Below, in pieces: positions 50,293-62,100 of a DNA stretch of 64,000 nucleotides. Under the pieces are notes generated by a model. The model was not told the DNA's origin. It ran no database searches and saw only the letters and a program-made list of their open reading frames with translations. The stretch is from assembly GCA_961205875.1 (NCBI GenBank), contig OY540814.1, positions 992,001-1,056,000 on the forward strand, read 5' to 3'. Made by a program: the position numbers and the translations under genes. How positions within the stretch are numbered: position 1 is the first letter of the stretch; every line of letters starts with the position of its first letter. This stretch comes from Sialis fuliginosa. Lineage: Eukaryota; Arthropoda; Insecta; Megaloptera; Sialidae.

Positions 50293-50804
50293 CCAAGGTT
50301 AGTAAATGACCAGGTTGCCTCATAACTCTGTGCGGGGAGTGGCATGAAAGGGGAGACTGCGTAATCGTGAGGAATTCTTTGACAGTATAAATGGCTGTCA
50401 AACTATATCTACTCTTGGTATTTACCGTATTTACTCTTTGTTTTAGTTAGCTGATTTATTGTAAGTTGTTTTTAAATATTTTCATTTGTAGTTTTAAATC
50501 TAAATTTTTATTATTATAAATTATAGTTTTAAACAATTGTTTTTTTAATGTCTAACCAACAAATGTATTTTCATTAATAATTGATTTCTGACATCATTTA
50601 AAAAATTTTATGAAGAAAAATTATATGTAATAATTTGTGCTTCTTTAATAAACAATAATATTAACTTTTTTTTAATAATAAATATCCAAAAATTCGAAAT
50701 AATTTGAAAACAACGTTTGAAGAGTTCCTCAGGGTGACGTATTCCCACGCGGCCGCTGATTGGTCAAAAAGTTATGAGTCAACTTGTTCATTTACTAACC
50801 TCGG
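50293..50804. mobile_element. MITE, CAAGGTTAGTA family copy 2
   Basis: Inverted relative to 6326-6854. Ends CCAAGGTTAGTAAATG and ATTTACTAACCTCGG. Lies between huntingtin and the dehydrogenase, about 630 bp upstream of the huntingtin start codon. Confidence 0.8.
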
Positions 50805-51324
50805 GTCGGATATTACTTTATCTATAGTTTTGTTCTGTTCTCTGTGGTATTTATGGATTTTTTGAATTAACAATGATGGCGGTTTTGACACATTGTTCCT
50901 TACATTGTTCAATCAAATATGTTATTTAAAAATAATGTAGCGTTTGTATATTTTACAGTTTACAAATAAACATTATGAATAATTAAAAATTGTCATTATG
51001 TGTTGCATACAAATTCAGAAAATGAACTTATTTTCTGATGTGAAAGATACAAGTGCATAAAATCTGGGTTAAATTTGTTAAAAATACATTATTTACAAAT
51101 AAGTGGTAAGTTTTAAAAGATGTTGATTTGTAGAATTAATAAAACAATATTTAACATAATTATGATATATTTATTTTTCAAATATAATATAAATATTTAA
51201 CTAAAATTTAAGCTGTTGCTATCAGTGGCGCGTTACACAGTAGGCACTTTAGGCAACTGCTTAGGGCCCCGAGGTAAAGAGTGGCCCGAGCTAAGGGAAT
51301 AAGTTAAAAAAATGTATGTATATT

Positions 51325-51593
51325 CAGGGTGTCCACTTTCTGGAAAGTCAGGGAATTTATTTAAAATTCTGAAAAGTTAGTAATTTTTTTTAGAAAGTCA
51401 GGGAAAAAACAAAAAGGTCATTGAATTGAAAGTAAGTAACAAGTGCAAAATTTTCAAGTTATGACCAAAAAAAAAGGTCTTCAAATATTATTTCTGCACA
51501 TTCTTGCTCCGGGGCCCCCCGAGTTAGGGAATTTTGAATCTGTGGTCAGGGAAAGTCAGGGAATTTTATTTCCAAAAACCAGTGGACATCCTG
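51325..51593. mobile_element. MITE, CAGGGTGTCCACT ends
   Basis: Ends CAGGGTGTCCACTTTCTGG and CCAGTGGACATCCTG. Probable single-copy relative of the array at 40492-41800. Intergenic. Confidence 0.75.
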
Positions 51594-52066
51594 ATATTTG
51601 AAGACCTCTTTATTTGTTTGAAGAGAGAAAAATGCCTTTAGGCATTGTAAAATATTTATTTGAATTTTAGTATAATTTTTTTTTTTAACAAAAAAATGGT
51701 TGCAATGATAACGATGATATATATATTTATTGTAAGGTACCTGCGGCAAATAAGGCCCAGGGTGTAATAAGGCCCACGTGAAAAAAAACACATTTGCAAT
51801 AGTTGGATCGGTCTGGATTTTTATATACACATAGAAGGTACTTATACAAAGCTAACTATACACCGATTAGTCTCTCACCGCGCTAATTTTTCGGTACCTC
51901 TGAGTTTGTTGCGAGAGATTTTTATAAAAACAACCAACAAATAATCTTAATTTTTGTTAAAAAAATTTATGTATTCTTTGTTTCTTATTTGTTCAGGTAA
52001 TAGTTCGATCCTTAAAGTTTATGGTAAAACGTTGATTTCTATTGTTTTTAAGTTTTTACTTTATAA

Positions 52067-52633
52067 AATTTCTAAACTATTTATTCAAAAAATCTGAAAA
52101 AAATTCAGAATGTAGCTTTCAATTAGTACTTTCACTGAAAATTATAACGAACACTGTCAAAATTATTTTGGACCCCCCTCCCATAGACTGAAAAGTGAAC
52201 TCACACTTTTTTTTCACTTAACCCATTGAGTGGGGTATCTTTAGATAGGTCTCCTAAAATGCAACAAAACATGTTATATGACCTTTTGATTTTAACCCTT
52301 CAGTCACGATATATTTGTATTTAAATGTCGTTATCAGAGCGTCCCTCCCCCTTAATTTCTAAACTATTTATTCAAAAAATCTGAAAAAAATTCAGAATGT
52401 AGCTTTCAATTAGTACTTTCACTGAAAATTATAACGAACACTGTCAAAATTATTTTGGACCCCCCTCCCATAGACTGAAAAGTGAACTCACATTTTTTTT
52501 TTCACTTAACCCATTGAGTGGGGTATCTTTAGATAGGTCTCCTAAAATGCAACAAAACATGTTATATGACCTTTTGATTTTAACCCTTCAGTCACGATAT
52601 ATTTGTATTTAAATGTCGTTATCAGAGCGTCCG
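52067..52633 (+). repeat. tandem dimer of a 287 bp unit
   Basis: The unit begins AATTTCTAAACTATTTATTC at 52067 and again at 52354, and the two copies are almost identical. Each ends GTTATCAGAGCGTCC. The enclosing repeat resembles 42250-43035 in inverse orientation and ends CTACGGAAACCTATCATG. Confidence 0.9.
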
Positions 52634-52954
52634 TTGAAATAACTCTACGGAAACCTATCATGTGCGTGCCCAACACGCACTTGGCCGTTTTATTTAATAT
52701 AAATAACTTATTACCCGAAATATAGCATTTTTAATTAAGGTGGGCCTTATTTACCTCCATGACCTTATTAATTGTTCTTAATTTTTGAGTAATATACACA
52801 AATTTAATTTCATCTTTACCCAAAAACAAGAAATGAATAAATATAAAATATAATATAGTTTCTGTTTTTAATATATGTATCTATATGTCGCCAGCAAAAT
52901 ATTTATAATTATTCATCAAAAAATATTAAAAAAACATTTCAAAAAGTACTTTTA

Positions 52955-53113
52955 TCATATTTCAACAATTTTAGAGCTGATTGTCCATAATTTTTTTGAC
53001 ACATTTTCATCGTATTTGATTTTTGGTGCATACAATTTACAGTTTTTATAAAAGTTTCCTGATTGCCCTTTTAAAGATGGTTCTGTAGCACAGTATATTA
53101 CGGTTTGGGCGCC
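52955..53113 (-). CDS. RDH-like SDR exon 3, terminal (residues 282-333)
   Basis: Encodes GAQTVIYCATEPSLKGQSG, NFYKNCKLYAP and a C-terminal helix ending SSKIVEI, stop TGA at 52957-52955. Matches human QGAQTSLHCALTEGLE and the SGNHFSDC block. Acceptor TTTTTAG. It has no long open frame of its own; the phase 0 join to exon 2 and family match define it. Confidence 0.92.
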   Translation of the reverse strand, partial: GAQTVIYCATEPSLKGQSGNFYKNCKLYAPKIKYDENVSKKLWTISSKIVEI

Positions 53114-56100
53114 CTAAAAATAAAAATATTTTAATATTTTATACCAGTGACTCTCAAACTATTATTATATTTTTTTAAAAGGGGTTTTGAAAATGAGTTT
53201 CATAAAACAATGTTTATTACCATGACCTCCAAAATGGGAGGGGTCTGACAGGGCTTTAGCCTGGGAGCCCACCGCGGCGAGATAACAGTTTTTTTTTATT
53301 CGTAGTAAAAAACGTCTTAAGTTTTCAGTGGCGTAGTAAGAAAAAAATTTGAGGGGGGTTAAATACATATGAGTTAATTTTTTGAAGGTATTTTGAACTG
53401 ATGTTTTCTCAAAACATACGTTTTTTTAAAACACAGAATATTTCGGGGGGGGGGGGGGGGGGGGGTTCGTCCCTTACTACGCCACTGTAGGTTTGGGCCC
53501 GTCGAAAATCTTTACCCAGGGGCCTGTGATAAGATGTAAGGGGCATATAATTATTACACTTGTTATATAAAATTCTTTCTGCCCTACTAAAAACAAAATT
53601 TTTATTATTTTTTCACGAAGTATTAGATCCTTGAAACAAAAATATTAAAAAAATCAAAGTGACACCCACAATTAAAAAATATCATTATATTACCTTAAGG
53701 TGATTAATTTTTGTGTGAAATTATTTTGTGTAAGTAGCTTAATTTTCGATATGAAAAAGTAGTAACGTTTTATTTAACACGGTATTATATGTAATTACAA
53801 TGCAAATTTAGTCAAAATATAGATTTATCAATAATCTATTTTTAGAGAAGCGCGAAACAGCAATTGATTTTAATATACCTATCGTTTATTAATTTTATAT
53901 TATACTAGCTGTTACTCACAAATTCGTCCGCGTGGTAAGGGGAATAAATTATAGATAATAAGTAATAACATACTCGACATTTTTTATCTGAAACATTTTT
54001 TAAAAATTCAAAAATGTATTCTAAATATAAAATTTCACCCTTCCATAAAGTTATAACATTCAAAAAAATTCATTTGATACATAATGTAGAGAATAATATT
54101 ATCTATAGTTTATGTTCCATTCAATTTATACTATCTTCCCGGGAAAAAATTTCAGATCTGAAGTGATCTCGGTTGATCTTCATTTTGGAACAAATCAGAT
54201 CTTTGTAAATAAATAAACTCTTGTCTACCTTAAATAACAAATACACATATACTATATAGAAACCTTGTTTATAATTTAATCAATTAAAAAAAAATTGTAC
54301 AAAAACGTATTGAATGATATTTGAAGCCCGTGTATTAAATTAATAAATAAATTCACAACTCACCCCCTGTCACAGATGAAGGGTTGTAATTGGTCTCATT
54401 CGATCTAGTGGGAAAAATACTTCGGGATACTAGAGGTGTGGGGGGCAAAACAACCCTCTATCTAGCACAGGAGTCGAGATATTTACGATTTTCTATAATG
54501 AATACCATAAGTAGCGAAACAGAGAAAAATTCACATAGTATCCCGAAGTATTTTTCCCGCTGGATCGAATAAGACCAATTACAACCCTTCATCTGTGACA
54601 GGGGGTGAGTTGTGAATTTATTTATTAATTTAATACACGGGCCTCAAATATCATTCAATACGTTTCTGTACAATTTTTCTTTAATTGATTAAATTATAAA
54701 CAACGTTTCTATATAGTATATGTGTATTAATTTGTTATTTAAGGTAGACAAAAGTTTATTTATCTACAAAGATCTGATTTGTTCCAAAATGAAGATCAAC
54801 CGAGATCACTTCAGATCTGAAATTTTTCCCCGGGTTATTAGTTTGTCAGAAATGTTTTAATAAAATAAGAATGTTGTTAGGATTACGTATAAGAAATTCC
54901 GTGGTTCCCAAGGCAGATATTTATACTTACTTGCCGACTGCTGCTTAGGTACCAATAGGAAACAGGAATAGCAATCATATCGATGAGGAAATTGGTCGTG
55001 TATTTGAATAATCCAGTATACGAATAACCCGGACAAACATTATACACATCTACGCCTGTACCTTTGAGCTTTTTAGCTAGCTCCCTTCCAAAATAAACAT
55101 TAGCCAATTTAGAATTCGCGTATGCAGGATTCACCAAAAAATTCTTCAGTATTGGTATTTTATAATAATTTATATTGTCATTTATAAACTTCTTCATGTT
55201 CAAATCTTCTAAATCAATATATCCTTTTTCGTGGAAAATCGATGTGACGTTTATTATACGAGCGGGTGCTGCATTTTTTATATTTTCCAATAATAAATTT
55301 GTGAAAAGAAAAGGTCCCAGATGATGGGTAGATAAATGTATTTCGTTTCTATCGTAGGATTGGAGGTCATAGTATAAAGGGAAATAAACCCCTGCATTGT
55401 TAATAAGAATGTCGATTTTCTGAAAACGTTGCGTAATTTCTCTCACACTTAATTTTATGTTTTGTACATCTATTAGGCTCAGCTGAACGGTTACCTTGAA
55501 ACAGATTAATATTATTAATATTGTTAAATTGCGTAATATATTGCACCAAACACGTTTCTTGATGCAGCTGTACATGGGCGTAGCCAGGATTTATTTCAGG
55601 GGGGGGGGATTTTTTTTTGGTCGGCGTGTTTTGCCTAGGACCCCGAGGTAATGAGAGAGGGGTGAGCAAAAAAAGCTCTCGCATTATTATGGTAACCTTA
55701 CCTAAAAAGTTTTATAAAAAATTTTTTTAATAAAAATATTTTCAATAGACCTCAAATTTTTGGCGTCTGGGACCTCGAAATGTGTAAGAACGACTCTGAT
55801 AAATGGCCATTAATGTAAACAAAATTTGGTAAATCCTTTTTTTCTTAAATTAAATTCTATCGTTTCGTTGCAACTTGGAACTTTGGCTCGTGAAAATCCG
55901 TGATTTTCATTAATTTAATAAATCAATTTTTTGGTGCGTTCTTGATTATTATCGAGGAATTGTAAAAGAGCTATGAAAAAATTTACATTTTCATTATTTA
56001 TTATATCTCTAGATAGGTGCGCAAAAAGTAACAATGAAAAGTCATTCTTTTTTTCATTTCTTCCTTTATTTTCGCCACATTTTTTTCAATCAATTAAATT

Positions 56101-59100
56101 TATATGTATGTGCATATCTTTTTGAAGACAAAATCCTCTACAAAAATGTACTCTACGTTGCTATTTTGGTGTTTTTTTTATTTATTGTAAAAAATCGATC
56201 TAATTTGAATTGATAATACACATGTATAGTTGAAATATCAAAAAAACTTTTTTTTTGTATAAAAAGGATAAAAAGGCAATGCCATGAATAGTTTACCCGC
56301 TATAACAAGAGATTGCAATAAAAAAACAATGATATTTAAATTTTCAAATCTAAAATTGTCAATATTTCGCCAATGAACTGATTCATTTGTTACTCTTAGT
56401 TCACGAGCTAGGGGGAGGGGCAAGCTTTGTGGGTAGTTATTTTAACACAAAACACAGTTTTCACTCTTGCCAACACTGCGACCTTTGCCTTTAGGTGTTT
56501 TTATTTTATTTTTAATTTTCTCTGATATTTTAGTTTACATGTAAAAATAAAAGATTGTGATTAAAAAAACTTTGATATTTGATTTTCTGGACTCAAAATA
56601 TAAATTTACGTTCAAAAATCCAATGGACATCATTCTGACAATAAAACTGATTTACTTATTACTTTTTGTCCACAAGCTAGGGGGGGGGTAAGTGCCCCCC
56701 CCCCTGCCCCACCCTGGCTACGCCCATGCAGCTGTATAAGTTTTTGTTAAAGAGCATTGGGTTCAATCCATATGAAATGGTCCAAAATTAAATTAAATGG
56801 TTGCTTGACCATTCTAAAAAAAAATAATTTTTTGTATGTAATTACCCTAACATGTTGGTAGTTCGAAACGATTATTTTAATTTTATTGTTTTTTTGTTTT
56901 CGCGTGACGGCCATATTTGTTCTACAGGTTGCAGCATTTTTTGTACTTTAAAGGGTTTGCGGAAACTAAAATATCTCAGCTTCTATCAAATCTTTAAACA
57001 TCGGAGTAAAAGCAAATTATTCAGAATAAAACGGGCTACAAGATTACTTCTAGACATTTTCACCTAAATGTTATTCTAAAGGGTGAAATTTCAGCCTTAA
57101 TTCTTAGTTATATTTTTGAAAAAATCCCATTTTCAAGAGGATGTTTTTGCAAGAAGGGGAAAAGTTAACAAGTCAAATTATTTTTTACAAATAGGTGGGT
57201 ACTAGTTGTATTCACACACCAAAGTTCAACTCTGAGAATTGCCCTCCTTTATTTCAAGAAATTCTCAAAATTTGAAAATTTGAAAAAATGACACTTTTCA
57301 TAGCTAAATAACTCTGGTGGGGGATCAGATAAAAATCTGAAATTTTAGCCCATAATAGTACTACATAATGGTATTATGTACCAAAAATTTTGAGATTGAG
57401 ATTTAACTACAGGCAGTGATATTGCAACCACAATATTCCATAGTAGTTCATATGTTAATACAGAGTGTCAACATTAATATAATATCTATTACTATCTTTT
57501 TTCTTCTTGGAAATAGAATAATGCTTGAATGAAGACAAAATTGTATTTTTTGTGAATGTTTTTAAAATCTCATTTTTTATTTTCTCACTTCCGGTTGACT
57601 TTTGTTTTTCAAAGGTTACACCCTATATATATTTTATTTTTAGATAGAAAATTAGGTCAGCTTTAAAAATTTATAACACATATAATAACTTAAAATAACT
57701 CATAACAAAGATATATAACATGTTTTAATTATTATTGAAACAAAATAACAACAAACATATATACGCTAATTGAAACATGCATTTTTGTGGTTGCAATACC
57801 ACTGCTTGTAGTCAAATCTCAATCTCAAAATTTTTGGTACATAATATCATTATGTAGTACTATTATGGGTTAAAATTTCAGATTTTTATCTGCTCCCCCA
57901 CCAGAGTTATTTAGCTTTGAAAAGTGCCATTATCTCGAATTTTCAAATTTTGAGAATTTTTTTAAATAAAGGGGGGCAAGTCTCAGAGGTGAACTTAGGT
58001 GTGTGAATACAAATAGTACCCACCTATTTGTAAAAAATAATTTGACTTGTTAACTTTTCCCCTTCTTGCAAAAACATTCCATTGAAAATGGGATTTTTTC
58101 AAAAATAAAACTAAGAATTAAGGCTGAAATTTCCCCCTTTAGAATAACATTTAGGTGAAAATGTCTAGAAGTAATCTTGTAGCCCGTTTTATTCTGAATA
58201 ATTTGCTTTCACTCCGATGTTGAAAGGTTTGATAGAAGCTGAGATATTTTAGTTTCCGCAAACCCTTTAAAGTACAAAAAATGCTGCGACCTGTAGAACA
58301 AATTTGGCCGTCACGCGAAAACAAAAAACAATAAAATTAAAATGATGGTCGTTTCAAACTATCAACATATTAGGGTAATTACACACAAAAAATCAATTTT
58401 TTTTAGAATGATCGAGCAACCAGTGCTGGACCAGTTCATATGGATTGACCCAAATGGACCATGACCTAGACAAGTGATGGTGAAATGTTAAATGTATCTA
58501 TACATTTACACTTACGACAAAATTTAAGGCCGACATGGAAAACCATATCCGGAAATTTGTTCATTTAAAAAAAAAGTCCAGTTCCGTATTATAGAAAATT
58601 TATGTTTTTTATGCAAAAATATATAAAAATGGGAATAAAAAATACTTTTTAATCATTTTTTAAGATATTTTGAACAGTAAGTACATCAAGTTGCATATCA
58701 CTGAAAAGGTAATAAAATCTTCTGTTCAAAAATTACAAAATTTCATATTGCTTCTATTTAAGAAAACATAAGTTAGTCTCATATCTCAAAAACTACGAGA
58801 TTTCAAAAAATAAAAAAAATATTTCTAAATAGGCAATACCAAACCCTACAGCATTTATTTGAAACATTTTTTTAAATTTCAAGTCGCTTAAGAAATATTT
58901 ACGATGGAAAAATTTGGACTAAAATGGTTTTTGGCTAATATCTAGTAGGCTATGAAATTTTTGTGAAATGTAAATACAGCATTGAACTGTCCCCTCTTGA
59001 AGGTAACTTTTCTCTTCTTTAACCCAATCTCTATATCTTATAGTTTCCGAGATCCCCATACTGTACCCTGGTATTTAGGACGTTTTTTAATGACCAATTT

Positions 59101-62100
59101 TGACAATTTTCTTTGTTGATAAAAATAATCGTTCATTTAGGGAAGGGGTCCAGATTTTGTGACGTATTATTAGGTAGGAGGTTGGAAAAATATGATGCAG
59201 CATGACAAAGAAAGAGGGAGGGGACAAAAATTTGTAAATTTTGCGTGACGTATTTAATCGATCACCCCTAATGACAATTATATTTAAGGCTTTTATACAC
59301 CACCCAATTTGCAGGGCCGATTTATCGTAAATACAAATCGATCCGACTTTTCGCGGAATAATAGGCTCGATTTACCTATACACGACACAATCTGCAGTAT
59401 CCACACTCTACCTCCCGACAAATCAGCCCTGCAGATTGGGTGGTGTATAGATGCCTTTATTTATTAAATAGTTATTTGTGTATCTAGGGTGTAAAATGAT
59501 AGTTGTGCGAAAAACGAATTTTACACCCGAGGTGCACACAATATTTTTTCTACAGCCCTATTTATAATATAAAATCAACAATAATATAATATAATAATTG
59601 TATTTTGCTATATTAATATTAAAATTTAACTCTAGTAAGCTTTGGACAAAATTTTTGGCAGTTCTATTTTCATTAAAATGTATTTCTTAATTTGTTATTC
59701 TATAATATAAGATGGATAAGTGGCGATACTGAGAAAGAACATAAGTGTACAACACCAGAGATATCAGAAGCTGCAAATTCTGTTATTTTAAATTTACTAA
59801 CTGCACAATCTAAATTGATATATGAAAATTACACATAACACCATAGACATAGAGAATGGACCACGCATCTGACTCGAAAACAGAGTCGTGTCAAAAGAAA
59901 AAGATAGAAACAGGTTTGGAATATACTTGTCCTTTTTTAAACAGGAGTGTAACTATATCATTCTTGGCCCCGAACATTAAAAATATTCATAGATACATAT
60001 ACAATATAAAGAGGTTTAATAACAAAAAATAATTAACGTTATAAAAAAATTTTATTTAAAAAAAACAATTATTGATTTCTAAATAATATAAGTTTCGAAT
60101 TTTTTGACCCACTTTTAATATCTTGTTCTTCCTTTTTCGTAGCTTCGTAATGTAACCTAATATCAAAAAAAAAAATTTAAAATTTTGTTAAGTAAATCTT
60201 GTATGTGCTGTTTGTAAATGTAGCAATCCACCTCATCATTTTGTAGCAAAGCAACCACATGGGAATTGATTTAAAACTATTTTTTATTAATATAGATTTA
60301 ATATTTTTGGTAGCAAAAATGTTATTTTCCCGGAATTTCCGTTCATAATTTTGCAAATTTCTATCAGATCAATTGATGTTTTTTTTTAATTTCCTCGATG
60401 AAATATGAACCATTATAGTATGTTGTTCATATTATTTACTTTTCTAATAAAAAACTTATTGCACAAAAATCACAATATATTGGACAGAAATACTACCCTG
60501 AATTGTAGTAAGCTACCAATCAGATTCTTAGAAAAAGAGATAGATATATTCCAAACTACACTGCATCTCTCTCTCACTTTTTCAACAGATGTTACACCAT
60601 TGAGTTGTTAATAGAGAATGCACTGTCCATTCTCTATGTCTATGCATAACACCATGAATTGTGCCAAGAAAAAAACCTTAAGGTATTATTTATAATTTAT
60701 TTAATTTTATTAATAATTTTTTTATTACAATAATTAATATAGTGTTTAAATTTTAGTAATTAGTTTAATGTCCGGTATTATAAAGGAGCTAGCAAAACTT
60801 GCTAGCTAGCAATTACTTTCAAATGGGGTATTAATTCTGTACTAGTATCTATGGATTACCTATGGAATTTAGAGCAGTGACACTTCAACTAATTGTAACA
60901 CAGTTGGCATCTTTGACCGTACAAAATAATTTTCATAATATCACCACTGTTTTAATACTGTTGGTATTTTACTTGTCAGTCTTCAAAATACTCCAAAAGA
61001 ACTGTTATATAAGTTTGATATCTCATTTGAAAGTGCTTGCAAGCTAGTAAATTTGCTAGCTCCTTTATAATACCGGACATAATACTAATATTTATTAAAT
61101 TCATTAATCGTAAAAAATGTATGTTACTATGAAAACAGTAAACACTTTTGCGCACGCCGCCCGGGCGTAAAAGTAACTTTGTCGCACGGCGAGGGCAAAT
61201 GTACTACTTTACACACTGAAATGTCAATGAGAAAGTCTACTTTTTTAGACGGTTGTAGAAAAAACATCTGCCAAGTAAATGCACAGTGATTCCTCGTGCT
61301 AAATTCACTAAAACCGATAGTGTTCAGATAAATTGCCTGGCATTGGTTAACCACTTAATTTTTATACAAATTTTACTAAAAAATCTTAGTTCGAAATTTT
61401 TCTTAAAACGCACCTGAATATTTTTTCATATATTTTTAATTTTTTGAAAATTTCAATCTAAATCTAAATTTATGCAAATGTCAAAATGACATTTAAAACG
61501 TCAAAGTGACATTTAATATATCCAATCAAATATCAAATTAGAAAAACAAAACATGAATTTTTAAAATAAATCGAGATAAATCTTTGTAAGGGAATATTTT
61601 ACAACAAACGTAGTAGACCCATATTATAGGAAATTTAATGCTCTACAAAAAATATTCTATAAAATTTTCTCGTAACATGTGTCGTTCTTGAGATATCTTG
61701 AAAAAAGAAATATTTTATTTTGGGGTGTCACCCCTCCCCCTTACACACGATTTTGATGATTTTGAAATGGGACCGTCTTCAAACCAAAATCAACCATCCG
61801 ACCAAGTTTCAATAATATCGATTCAGTGGTTCATGAGTTATGCGTGTGACAAGGATTCAGGGGACAGACGGACGGACGGACGGACGGACAGACGGACAGA
61901 CAGATACGGAACGAAAAGTGTTTGTCTTGACGTGACACGGATAAATCAATTTAAAATTTTGAAATTGGAGAACTTTTTTTTTGTCTCAATCTGAAACGAT
62001 CACATAGCTTCTCGTATCTTCGATATTGCGAGGAAGCAAAAATATTTCTTTTAGTATTATTTCACCGAGAAAAATAAAAACCCAATCATGAAAACAAAAA

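Noticed and set aside
53444..53466. Long G run as a functional G-quadruplex
   Set aside because: It is one uninterrupted tract in a small MITE, prone to sequencing error, with no sign of conserved G-tract spacing.
61127..61354. 75-codon minus-strand frame
   Set aside because: Overlaps a dispersed repeat whose other copy (63728-64000) does not keep the frame.
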